64,000 bases of DNA from Stigmatella aurantiaca DW4/3-1 (lineage in GTDB: Bacteria; Myxococcota; Myxococcia; Myxococcales; Myxococcaceae): assembly GCF_000165485.1 (NCBI RefSeq), contig NC_014623.1, positions 3,429,501 to 3,493,500 of the forward strand, written 5' to 3'. Both the position numbers and the translations under genes were made by a program. Of this stretch, positions 9,069 through 19,000 are shown piece after piece (position 1 is the stretch's first letter; each line of letters begins with the position of its first letter). The notes under the pieces are model-generated. The model was given only the letters and a program-made list of their open reading frames with translations, had not been told where the DNA came from and did no database searches.

Positions 9069-11057
9069 TCACTTCTTGGACACGAAGCGCACCTTTTGCA
9101 CTCCCTCGATCATCTGCAGGGCGAAGGGCGCGGCGGTGAAGGACTTCTGGTTCAGCTTGCCGCGCATCGCCTCGGCCAAACCCACCACGTCCACCAGGCC
9201 CCGCTCCCCATCCCGCCAGGGCACCGAGTCGATGATCAGCTCCTCACTGCCCGCGCCCGAGTCCAGGTCGCGCAGGTTCTTGCTGTAGGTGGCAGAATCC
9301 CCCCCTTGCTGGGCATCGAGTCCGAAGTGCATCGCCTCGGGCTTCTGGTGCACGTCCAGCGTCTTGAGTTCCCCTTCGAACAACCCGATGAGCACGTCCT
9401 TGGACAGCTTCTCGATGCGCAAGGGCGTGAGCGTCTGCTGGTCCGTGGGCAGGAAGCCGTCGGCCTCCACGCGCTCAGGGTAGGCCTCCACGAGCAGATC
9501 TGGCCAGCCGGACACCACGCTCGAGCGCATCACGAAGCCCGTCACCACGCGGTTCCCGCTCCGGGTCGCCAGGCGCGAGCGCAGGCCCCGATCTCCCTTG
9601 AAGTCCGTCTCCGTCACCCGGCCCACGCTCAGGGCCCCATCCTGGAGGCACTCCACCCAGACGGAGTCCACCCAGAAGAAGCGCAAGGACTCGGGGGGCA
9701 AGAGCCGCTCGTCCGGAATCACGTAGTTGAAGGGCAGGCCGCGCAGCACCGACAGGTTCTCGAACCAGGCCGCCGTCGCCTCGGGCATGCCCGCGTCCAG
9801 GGCTCGCGCCGCCAGCCGCCTGCGCCGCGTGGGCAGCCCCCTCACCGCGCGCTGGGCTTGGGCATTGCTCTCCTGGGCGACCTGGCGCTTCCAGTTGTAC
9901 AGCTCCATCGCCACACGGGTGTTGGCCAGGGTCAAGAGGCGCCCCAACTCCCACGCTGAGGCGTACGAGACATCCAACAGGCCCGGGGTGGGATCGTAGC
10001 GCAACAACTCGTCCGCGCTGCGCGCCGGCAGCGTGGGCGCGTCCGGTGGAGCCCCGGGGATGAGCGGCCCCCTGTAGAAGGACACCGTCTTGTCCCCCTC
10101 GCGCAGGGAGTGGGGTACGGGCACATGGCCCTGGGCGAGCCACGCCTGGGCCGCGCTCGATGCCGTGGTGGGGGCGGGCGCGCGCAGGGAACTCGGCTCT
10201 CGATCGAGCCGTCTGAGCAGTGCGGTGAAGCCCTGGGCGGGATCCACGCTGTGGAAGCTCCAACGCGTCAGGCTCACCAGCCGGATGAAGTCCGAGGCCC
10301 CCGCGCCCTGGAAGTCGAAAGCCCCGTCCTTGTAGCGTCCCTCCAGGGACACCAGATGCACGGTGCTATCGGCGCCCACCTGGGGCAGGCGGTTGCAGAG
10401 CACCGTGGACTGGGCGTCGCCCTCGGGCTCGCCCCCGGCCGTCTTGCGCTGGCGCGCGTGGGCGAGCAGGGCCAGCTCCTCGGACTTGGGCAGCAGGGGC
10501 TCGAGCAGGTCACGCCGCACGTCGATGACCGTGACCAGGTCCTCCGGGCTCTGGCCCGGCTCCAGCTCGAAGGCGGGAAAGCGCCCCGCGCCTGCCGGAG
10601 GAGACTTGAGCTGACCCAAGGTCACGCTCTGCGTCTTGAGCAGCGCCGAGCGCTCCTTCTGTCCCGTGAAGTCCGAGTCGCGAAACAGCAGCAGCGCGAG
10701 CCAGGACAGGTTCTCGTCCTTCGAGCCCGGCAGGCGCTCCCAGGGCAACGTGCTGCGGCGCAGGGAGATGTGAGGCAGCACGTTGGAGTGTTCGCCCACG
10801 CTGCCATCGGGAGGGAACACTGCGGCGATGTCCTCGGGGGCGAGCGGACCGAAACGCTCGCCCAGCACCGCGAAGGTGAGCGTGCGGGACGGAATGGAAC
10901 GCGACTGTCCGTCCACCTTCACCGTCTGCGACACCGTGACGTCATACACGCCGCTTTCGAGCGGAGGCTGCTCGTATTGGAGGAACTCGATCTTCGCATC
11001 GAGACTTGGCGAGCGGAGGTTCGACCGGAGATCCACAAGAGAGGTCTTCATGGGCAT
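9069..11057 (-). CDS. Uncharacterised 662-aa protein, fourth gene of the giant-protein operon
   Basis: I do not recognise a named family. There is no signal peptide, no transmembrane segment and no catalytic motif. The first 100 residues look beta-rich (SGVYDVTVSQTVKVDG), followed by a mixed alpha/beta body. The ATG at 11057 overlaps the stop of the upstream gene by one base (TGATG), which fixes the start and implies translational coupling. A second ATG two codons later is possible. Codon use is typical of the genome. Its job is presumably tied to the three large upstream products. Confidence 0.85.
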   Translation of the reverse strand: MPMKTSLVDLRSNLRSPSLDAKIEFLQYEQPPLESGVYDVTVSQTVKVDGQSRSIPSRTLTFAVLGERFGPLAPEDIAAVFPPDGSVGEHSNVLPHISLRRSTLPWERLPGSKDENLSWLALLLFRDSDFTGQKERSALLKTQSVTLGQLKSPPAGAGRFPAFELEPGQSPEDLVTVIDVRRDLLEPLLPKSEELALLAHARQRKTAGGEPEGDAQSTVLCNRLPQVGADSTVHLVSLEGRYKDGAFDFQGAGASDFIRLVSLTRWSFHSVDPAQGFTALLRRLDREPSSLRAPAPTTASSAAQAWLAQGHVPVPHSLREGDKTVSFYRGPLIPGAPPDAPTLPARSADELLRYDPTPGLLDVSYASAWELGRLLTLANTRVAMELYNWKRQVAQESNAQAQRAVRGLPTRRRRLAARALDAGMPEATAAWFENLSVLRGLPFNYVIPDERLLPPESLRFFWVDSVWVECLQDGALSVGRVTETDFKGDRGLRSRLATRSGNRVVTGFVMRSSVVSGWPDLLVEAYPERVEADGFLPTDQQTLTPLRIEKLSKDVLIGLFEGELKTLDVHQKPEAMHFGLDAQQGGDSATYSKNLRDLDSGAGSEELIIDSVPWRDGERGLVDVVGLAEAMRGKLNQKSFTAAPFALQMIEGVQKVRFVSKK

Positions 11058-14000
11058 CAGGCTTCCTTCACCTGGGGGGCGAAAACGAAGAGGTCGGCGA
11101 CAGCGTCGCGCAACGTGACGTGCTCGGCGGGCACGAAGCCCAGGGACTCGAGCAGCGCGTCGCGCGCGGGGTTGCGAGCGATGGATTGACGGATGGCGTT
11201 GCGACGAGCATCGTCCTCGAGCTCTTGGGCGCGGAAGGCAGGCAGCGTCTGCCAGGCGTAGGCGTCGGGCATCGGCGTCGTCTCGTAGCGCAGCAGTTCC
11301 ACGGGCAGGTCCTTCGTGTCCGCCGGGTTGGGCACGGGCGCGGGCTCGATGCGCAGACCGGCGAGCGTGTCCTCCACGAAGGAGCGGTCGTTGACACCGG
11401 GAAAGCGCAGCCGCTTCTCCCCCTTCACCGTCTGTGTCTTGGGCGCGCCCCACAGCGCCTCGGGCACCTTGCGCTTCTCCTCGCGGACGATGAACTTGCC
11501 CTTCGCCACCTCTGTGTTCCCGTACTTGATGGAGACGCGGTGCTCGCTCTCCAACTGGTTCGTCTCCACCGCCATGGGCGCCACGCCCAGGGACTGATTG
11601 CCCTGGAACGTGTCGCCGGACGACACGAAGACGGCCTTCTTGCTCGGGATGACCGAGTCCGTCACCAGCACGAACTCCTTGGGATTGACGATCCACACCT
11701 CTTCGTCCTTCGAGCGGTACTGGCGCAGCAGGCCCTCGGCCACGGCGGCGCTGACCATCTCCCGGTCCTCGGGCAGGAAGGACGAGCGGAACTCGTCCCA
11801 GCCGATGGGCACCGGGGCCACGCCCCCCTGGTTGCCAAACTTCACCGACACGCTGAACAGCCAGAAGTCCAGCTGCGCCTTGCCGCCAAACGACGGCCCC
11901 CACAAGTGCAGGTCCGCGCCGATGCTGCCCTTGAGACAGCCCAGGCCCGCCTTGAAGCTCACATACAGGCGGATGTCATAGGCATACGGCCGCCAGCTGA
12001 TGAGGAAGTCGGCACCCACGGTGAAGGACGCCCAGGCCGAGCCGCTCTCGTAGCTCGCCTTGAGATAGCCCCCCGCCATGACGGCGTGGGCGCATAGCGC
12101 GAAGTAGGACTCGCCGCTGATGGAGAGCTTGCTGTCGACCTGCCAGTGGAAGCCCACCCGGGGCACGTCCGGGTAGTGCGAGGGCTTCTTGAAGGATGGA
12201 TGGTACCCACCCTGGGTCAACACGAAGTCACCCGCGTGGGGTCCAGCGAACCACGTGGCGAACGCGAAGCCACCCGTGAGCTTGCACGCCTTGCCGAGCA
12301 GGTAGGACGAGGGCGTGAGCTGCCCGCGCACCATCACCACGCCCTCTTCCGGGGCGAAGCGCGCCTGCAGCGCCAGCTCCACGAACACGAGCGGATCCTT
12401 TGCCGCCGAGCCGGGCTTGGAGAAGGGCACGGTCAGACGCGCGAGCCCCAGCAGCCCCAACTCGAACCCCTTGCCGATGGCCGCGTACAGGAGCGCGAAG
12501 CCGTCCAGCATCTTGAACGAGGTGAACTTCACCCCGAGCGTCAGAAAACCCGTGTCGGGTTGGATCTTCAGGTAGCGGGTGAGCGCCTCGAGCTGCGTGG
12601 CGACGGCCTCGGTGGCGCCATCCGAATCCCACTTCCCCGTGCCCTCCACGGCCTGCTTGACGAGGGGGAAGTCCTGCACGTCCTCCAGCGCGGGCGCGGT
12701 GAAGGCGCGGTTGTAGCCGAAGCCCGCCGCCAGGCCGGTGACGAAGAAGAACGGTGGACCGCCGAGCGGGTAGTCCAGCGTGGCGTAGAGGAACAGGGAT
12801 GGCTCGCCGTTGTTGGGAACGGCATACGCGCCGATGGCCGCCAGGCCGAGCGTCTGGCCCTTCACTCCCATCTGGAGCGCGGCTATGCCGGCGTACTCCT
12901 CGTAGCCGTCACGCTTCTTGCGCAGGAAGGCGCCAGCGATGCGCAGCGTGGCGTTCTCGTACTCGAGCCCGAAGCCCTCCAGCAGCAACTGCGTGGCGCC
13001 GCTCGGCAGGGGCAGACGCACAGCCATCCCGGTGAGCGACAGCTTCAGGTCCCCCACGGACAGGACGATCTCCGGCACGAACTGCACGGCGCCGTCCCTG
13101 TAGACAAGCCCCAACTTCTCGAAGTGCACGGGCCCCACGGCGCGTTGCACGGTGAGCCAGGCGCCGTTGTCGGCGAGCGTGAGGGGGATGTCGTCCAACG
13201 AGGCACGTGTCAACTGCCTCGGGACAAGCCCCCGCGCGGAGCGCACGCCGGTGCCGGTGCGCCGCCGCTTGAGCGGCATGTACCAGGAGCGCACCATCTC
13301 CCCGATGGCCACGTACGCGACGAGGGAGGCGCCGAACTCCAGCTCTTGCACGGTGGCGCTGGAGGAGCGGATGCGCATGGGAGAGCTCATCTCCTCCAGC
13401 ACCCCGTTGATGCCCTTGACCTCGTCCTTGGTGAAGCGGGCGGTGGCCACGAGCAGGTCCACGGACACGTTCGCGGTCGTCTGGCCGGAGGTGAAGTAGA
13501 GCCCCACCAGGGGCAACTGGCCCAGATCCACCCCGGCGCTCAATCCGCCGCCCATCAGGAGCCGGGGCCGCTTGCTTGTCACCTGCCCCATGAGAACCAG
13601 GAGGAAGTTCTGCCGGATGGGGATGGACAGCTCCTCGGGGATGGCTAACCCGAGCGCCGGTGCCACGCCGCCCACGAGTGAGGCCAGGGGCAGCGCCTGC
13701 TCCTCCACCAGGTTGCACTGGAGCACGAGCGTGCTGCCCATCTTCTCGGTGAACCTGCCCTCGAAGATGAAGCCGTTGATCTCTCCCCACTCGACGGGGA
13801 CCTCCACCTTGGCGCCGAACTCGGCGGCATGGGGGAACTTCCCCGTGGCCTTGTCGGGCTTGAGGACCATGGCGAGGCCCAGGACGAGGTGCTTGGACTC
13901 GGTGTCCTCTCCCTGGCCTTCCTCGCCGATCTTGATACCGAACTCCACGCCGAACTCGTACTGCTGCTTCTCCGTGTTGACGACGAACGTGGCGCTCTGC

Positions 14001-14134
14001 AGGGGGAGCGTGTCATCCAGGGTCCGCAAGAAGTCCGGGACGAAGCTCGCCTGGAAGGTGCGCTCCAGCGCGAAGACGACATCACGAACGCTTTGAATCG
14101 TGTTCGGGTCGATATTGATATCGAGAGTGGCCAT
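11057..14134 (-). CDS. 1025-aa DUF6603-like protein
   Basis: This is a long beta-rich protein without signal peptide. The segment from about residue 640 to 770 resembles the DUF6603 family: a VPRVGFHWQVDSKLSISGE block, YFALCAHAVMAGG, then ADFLISWRPYAYDIRLYV and a LHLWGPSFGGKA tail. The assignment rests on recalled family consensus, not on a search. Such proteins are large, found in bacteria and some fungi, and have no known function. An AAGG box precedes the ATG, which lies 9 bp after the stop of the tail-collar gene. The repeated alternation of Gly-rich strands suggests a barrel or stacked beta architecture; that is inference. Confidence 0.8.
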   Translation of the reverse strand: MATLDINIDPNTIQSVRDVVFALERTFQASFVPDFLRTLDDTLPLQSATFVVNTEKQQYEFGVEFGIKIGEEGQGEDTESKHLVLGLAMVLKPDKATGKFPHAAEFGAKVEVPVEWGEINGFIFEGRFTEKMGSTLVLQCNLVEEQALPLASLVGGVAPALGLAIPEELSIPIRQNFLLVLMGQVTSKRPRLLMGGGLSAGVDLGQLPLVGLYFTSGQTTANVSVDLLVATARFTKDEVKGINGVLEEMSSPMRIRSSSATVQELEFGASLVAYVAIGEMVRSWYMPLKRRRTGTGVRSARGLVPRQLTRASLDDIPLTLADNGAWLTVQRAVGPVHFEKLGLVYRDGAVQFVPEIVLSVGDLKLSLTGMAVRLPLPSGATQLLLEGFGLEYENATLRIAGAFLRKKRDGYEEYAGIAALQMGVKGQTLGLAAIGAYAVPNNGEPSLFLYATLDYPLGGPPFFFVTGLAAGFGYNRAFTAPALEDVQDFPLVKQAVEGTGKWDSDGATEAVATQLEALTRYLKIQPDTGFLTLGVKFTSFKMLDGFALLYAAIGKGFELGLLGLARLTVPFSKPGSAAKDPLVFVELALQARFAPEEGVVMVRGQLTPSSYLLGKACKLTGGFAFATWFAGPHAGDFVLTQGGYHPSFKKPSHYPDVPRVGFHWQVDSKLSISGESYFALCAHAVMAGGYLKASYESGSAWASFTVGADFLISWRPYAYDIRLYVSFKAGLGCLKGSIGADLHLWGPSFGGKAQLDFWLFSVSVKFGNQGGVAPVPIGWDEFRSSFLPEDREMVSAAVAEGLLRQYRSKDEEVWIVNPKEFVLVTDSVIPSKKAVFVSSGDTFQGNQSLGVAPMAVETNQLESEHRVSIKYGNTEVAKGKFIVREEKRKVPEALWGAPKTQTVKGEKRLRFPGVNDRSFVEDTLAGLRIEPAPVPNPADTKDLPVELLRYETTPMPDAYAWQTLPAFRAQELEDDARRNAIRQSIARNPARDALLESLGFVPAEHVTLRDAVADLFVFAPQVKEA

Positions 14135-14143
14135 GGCGCCTTG

Positions 14144-16081
14144 TCAATATTTGATGATGAAGTTGACAGTCGTGTAGGGCTGCATGTTGTTGTGGGCTTG
14201 TCCACCGCCGTTGGTATCCAGGGTGACCCCGGTCGTGACATGGTTTGTCGGGATGTCGACGTGCCCCTTGGATGCATCGCGGTTGGGCCGGAGATCTCCG
14301 CTTCCCTCCGCATTGGTGGTGGTGATGGAATGGGAGTGTCCCGGGTCGTTCACGTAATGGTCATGCACGGGCATTTCGGAGATGGTCAGCGTGTGCGTGA
14401 ACTCTCCTCCCATCGTGCCGAGCGGATAGTTGTGGGGTGAGGAGACAGAGGCCCCCATCGGTACACGGGCCATCAGCGAGGGCAGGCGGAACTGCCCCGA
14501 TGGTGGCGCGGACGAGCCTTTGTAGGTGTCACCGATGACGGCGAACAGATCCGCGTAGGCCGTCTTGCTCTTGGTGGAACCATCGCAGAGCAGCCACCCC
14601 TCGGGCGCGCTGGAACCGCCGTAGGCGATGATCGTGCCCACGGGCACGAGCCAGCCTGTCTTGTCCTTCGCCCGGCCCTTGAGGGTCAAGTTTCCATCGG
14701 CGCTCACGTTGCCCTTGAGGGTGAGGTTTCCATCCGAGTTCACGTTGCCCTTGTTGCTCAAGTTGCCCTGGAGGCTCAGGTCTCCACTGGAACTCAATTG
14801 CATCAGGGCGGTGGTCTCACTCTTCTTGAGGAATTGCACCGCGGTGCTGTCTCCCGAGTTGTCCGCATCCGAGCGGAAGACGAGATGCCCCTCGTGTTGG
14901 ACCTCGGCGTTGTGCAGACGCAGGGGGCCTCCCCGCAGGTACAGCCGGGCCGTGGGCGTTGCATTGCCAATGCCCACGTGGCTCGAATAGTCGTGACTCG
15001 TGTCTACCTTCTGGCCAAACACCAGTGGCGCCTTCTCGATGACACACACCCGTTCGCCATCCCAATACCCGGGCACGTTCTCGTAGCGGACCATGAGCTG
15101 GGTCGGGCCGTTGGGGTGCAACGTCACCAGTTTGCCCAATTGCAGTTCCAGGTGCGCGCGAGGGGCGAGCATCACCTCTTTGGTGGGGGTGAAGGTCCAC
15201 TCCACCCACGCCTTATCCGCGCTGAGCGTGGCGGCCGAGCGGTTCCAGTCCGGAAGGGTGGAGAAGGTGATGTCCTTGACCTGCTGCTCGGTGCCCAGGG
15301 CCCAGGGGGCGTCCGCCACCGTGCCCACTGCCAGGGCCACCACCAGGCGCGAGGCGCGCGTGGGCTCGTTCGCGTCGTACACGAAGCGCAGCGTGCCGTC
15401 CTGACTGCCTGGGGGGGCCTCGTTGGCGAGCCGCAGGCGCAACGTGCCCTGCGTGTTGTCCACGTTGAGCACCTGATTGGCCCCCACGAAGCCCACGCGC
15501 AGCGGGCAGTCCGGCCGGCCCTGGCGGTTGAGCGTGTTGAGCGGCCGTTGCGCTTCCAGTTCGTACTCCCCGCCCTGTCCCGGCCCGTTTGGCTGGATGG
15601 TGAAGGCCGCGGTCGTCTCCTGCTGGGTCTCGGGCTTGGGCCACTTGAGGTCCATCACCACCTGGGCGCCCGCCCCGGGCCGCGCCGACACGCCCTTGAG
15701 TCCCAGGGTGAGCCACTCTCCCGGCTGGAGCGTCACCGCCGGACTGCGCCAGGACAGGTAGACATCCGTGGGTCCGTCCTGATGGTCCACGCGGGATACG
15801 AGCCAGTCCGCTCCCTCCCCCCCCACTGTTCGCAGTGCCAGGGAGTCTTGAGGAAATTGCAGCCGGAAGTGGTACTTGGAGGCATTGGCCTGATCGAGCG
15901 GATTCAAGGTGATGCGCTCGTTCTCCGCCACCAGTGCGTTGACGATGCCCAGGTGCAGCACCTGTCCCGAGCCCGGGTTCTCGATGAGCAGCACCTCGCG
16001 CAGGCGCTCCTCCCGCGCGTTGAACAACTCGTAACTGACTTCAAAACCAAACGGCTTCTTCTTCGGGGGGTCTTCGGCCAT
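14144..16081 (-). CDS. 645-aa fibre-like protein with C-terminal phage tail-collar domain
   Basis: Residues about 1-400 are beta-rich with no recognised family. Around 430-485 there are short Gly/Asn repeats of the LTLKGN type (GNLTLKGNVSADGN), which suggests a fibrous beta-helical shaft. The last 150 residues are a tail-collar/Mdp-type domain: GTIIAYGGSSAPEGWLLCDG, FRLPSLMARVPMG, GGEFTHTLTISEMPVHDH and an N-M-Q-P-Y-T-T-V-N-F-I-I-K-Y end. Collar domains close phage tail fibres and also occur in non-phage bacterial proteins. No other phage morphogenesis gene is present. A GGAG box sits between the upstream TGA and this ATG. Confidence 0.85.
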   Translation of the reverse strand: MAEDPPKKKPFGFEVSYELFNAREERLREVLLIENPGSGQVLHLGIVNALVAENERITLNPLDQANASKYHFRLQFPQDSLALRTVGGEGADWLVSRVDHQDGPTDVYLSWRSPAVTLQPGEWLTLGLKGVSARPGAGAQVVMDLKWPKPETQQETTAAFTIQPNGPGQGGEYELEAQRPLNTLNRQGRPDCPLRVGFVGANQVLNVDNTQGTLRLRLANEAPPGSQDGTLRFVYDANEPTRASRLVVALAVGTVADAPWALGTEQQVKDITFSTLPDWNRSAATLSADKAWVEWTFTPTKEVMLAPRAHLELQLGKLVTLHPNGPTQLMVRYENVPGYWDGERVCVIEKAPLVFGQKVDTSHDYSSHVGIGNATPTARLYLRGGPLRLHNAEVQHEGHLVFRSDADNSGDSTAVQFLKKSETTALMQLSSSGDLSLQGNLSNKGNVNSDGNLTLKGNVSADGNLTLKGRAKDKTGWLVPVGTIIAYGGSSAPEGWLLCDGSTKSKTAYADLFAVIGDTYKGSSAPPSGQFRLPSLMARVPMGASVSSPHNYPLGTMGGEFTHTLTISEMPVHDHYVNDPGHSHSITTTNAEGSGDLRPNRDASKGHVDIPTNHVTTGVTLDTNGGGQAHNNMQPYTTVNFIIKY

Positions 16082-16095
16082 GGAACGTCATCTCC

Positions 16096-19000
16096 TCAGG
16101 CGCCGGACTCTTCTGACCGGCGGAGCATGAGCCAGCCCTCGCGGACCTCCTGGGCCGCGGAGAAGGCGGCGCGGGGGTTCACGGGGTCGAGCTTGTTCGT
16201 TTCGGCCCAGGCCCCGTCGGGCTGGCGCATCGTCCACGACCAGGTGAGGCCGGGCTCCTCGGGCACGGGCAGCCGCAGCGTTCCCCGGTCCGTGAGCAGC
16301 GGCGCGGTGAGGAAGCTCACCTCCAGGTCCGCGAGCGCCTGGGCGTAGAACTCGGGCAACAGGCGCAGCTGCTCGCTCGGGAGCACGCCCGTGGTGGCGT
16401 GCACCTGACCGCGCGGGTCGAGAAGCATCGTCACGTGCTGAGCGGGGTCCGCCGCCGTGCGAAGCATGAGCAGCGACTCGTCACCGTAGGTCTTGATGCG
16501 CGGGTGGCCCACCGAGCGCAGCTGCGGCGAGAAGAACGTGCCCTCGTGGTCATAGGTGTAGCCCCCGGCGCTGTCCGGGCTCTCGCGCCAGTAGCCCACG
16601 AGCCCGTCATCCAACTGGCCGAACTCCCCCAGGCGGATGGGCACCTTCACCTTCTCCACGCCGCGCGGGGTGTCCTTGCCGTCGGCGATGGCGTTGGGGT
16701 CCAGCGCGGGAGGCCCCTTGAACTCCAGGGCGAGCGCGGCGCGCACCACGGCCACCGGGCGGGCCATGAGCAGCGCGCGGCTGGGATGCTCCGCGTAGGC
16801 GGCGGGATCGATTGTCTCCAGGGCGGTGCGCTGGGTGGACAGGAAGGCGCTCAGGAAGACCTCTCCCAGGGCGAGCACGTGCCGCACCACCTGCTGCAGG
16901 TGGGGGTTGGCGAACTCGGGCAGGCCCTGGGCGCTCGTGCGCACCGCGGCGCGGGTGCCGGGAGCGGTGCGCCAGGTACCACCCTGGTCGATGGAACCGA
17001 GCGCCCGCCCCGCCTGGTCGTACACGGCGAGCGCGCGGTCCTGGTTGTTCACGAGCAGCCAGCCGCACACGGGGTTGGTGTCCGGGTGCTCCGTGGCGCG
17101 TTGCACCTGCACGTCCTTGGCGGGCAGGAAGTCGAAGCGCAGGCGCGCGGGCTGGTTGAAGCGGGGAGGCAGGAGCACGTGATGGTCCAACGCGGTGTCC
17201 GGCGGGGTCAGCGCGTCGGTGGTGATGACGCGCGTGTCCTCCGGCGTCTCCAGGTCCACCACCTCCTTGACCTGCCCGAAGGTGTCCACGAGCCACAGGC
17301 CGGTGAGGGCGAAGGCTCCGCTGCGCAGGGGGTTGAAGATGTCGAGCGTGAGGGGACGATGCTGGAGGGTGGAGCCCATCGCGTCGCGCACCGTCTCCGT
17401 ATAGAAGAACTGCTCGGTATCCCGGGCCGCCGAGGGATCGCTGATTTTCAACTGCAGCGTGGGCTCACGCAGCATCAACACCTGGTTGAAGTGGCTGAGC
17501 GACTGAGCGAGGCACGGCGTGGAGCGCAACTCTCCGTAGGTCCAGAGCGCGGTGAAGACAGGGTCGCTCGTGTCCGGCGCCGCGCCCTCGCGGCCCAGGT
17601 ACCAGCTGAGGATGGCGTCGAAATACTCGGCGAGGTAGCCGTCGTGCTGGGCTTCGACCGGGACGTTCTTCTCGGCGTAGTAGTCCTCGAGCACCTCTTG
17701 GGCGAGGTAGCGCTGGAGCCGGCCGCGCGCCTCCAGACTCACGCCGGGGGTGAGCAGGCTCACACCGCTATAGATGCTGCCTTCCTTCGCGAAGTACTCC
17801 TCGTGCCCGGCCTGCAGCCGCTGGTCCACCGCCTGGGTGTCCAGCAGGTAGTGGCGCTGGAGCAGCTCCGGATCGCAGTCGCCGTTGTCGTCGCGGCCGG
17901 CGGGCGACACTCGGAAGTACCAGTTCATGAGGAACGGACTCCACGGCGTCTGGCTCCAGACATCGCCCGTGGACGCGAGGCCCGACAGGTGGGTGCGCAG
18001 CGCGGAGACGGTGGCGTCGGGAAGCGCCGCCAGGTCCAGCGACAGTTCCACGTGCTGGCACGCGAGCTGGCGCGGCGCGGACGTGGCCGACTCCAGGTCT
18101 CCCCACAGATCGCTCCGGGCGGCGGGGCCCGACAAGAGCAGCACGGGCTCGGAAGGCTCCCAGTAGGGCGCTGCGGGCAGTCCCTGGAGCTGGTAGGACG
18201 CGGCGGCACCTTCGGGCGTGGCGTTGTAGGCAGCCACCGAGTCGCGCAGCACCCGCAGCGCCTCGGCCAGCCGCGACGCGAGGCTCGTGGCCAGCACGGG
18301 AATCTCCAGCACCAGCCCCTCGGCGCTCGCGCGCACGGGGTAGACCACCCCCTGGTCGTGGATCTCCCACGCCTCGCTCTTCTTCACCACGGTGACGGTG
18401 TGCTGGGCGGACAACTCGCGGCCCAGGCAGTTGGGGAACTCCACCGCCCACGTCCAATACGAGTCGGCATCCACATCCGACAAATCGAAGGGTTGCCCCG
18501 TGTCGAGCACCTCCACATAGGTGGAGAAGAAGTCGCTCTCGCGTGTCACGACCGTGAAAGCCACCGGATTGAGTGAGAGGTCTCCCTCGCCCAGGTTCAG
18601 CACGCCCCGGCTCGTGAGGTGCTGGCGCACGGGGACGACGTACTTCTCGAAGAAGGACGAGTCGACGTTCTCGTACCGCTCCATCGCGTCGTACCAGGCC
18701 GTGTACATGCGCTGGCGCAGCGCTTCCAACGCGTCGCCCGCGCGCTGGTACGCCTCTTGGAGCCGGTTGAGCGTCTCGAGCTGGCCCATCCACGCGGGGG
18801 GCAGGCCCGTGGTGCGCACCGCGCGCGAGGAGCGGCGGCGCAGCGAGGTGAAGACGTCCTCGGTCTCGTCCGATTGGGGCTTGAGCGCCCAGCGGATGCC
18901 CGCGGCGTGCGAGGCGAAGCCCCGCTCGTGGCGCGACTCGAGCAAGCGCGCGTCGAGGTCCAGGGTGAAGCCCTCCAGGTGCTCGGTGAGCTGGAGCGCC

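Noticed and set aside
14144..16081. A prophage, suggested by the tail-collar domain
   Set aside because: No capsid, terminase, portal, tape-measure, integrase or lysis genes lie near it, and the neighbours are non-phage giant proteins.
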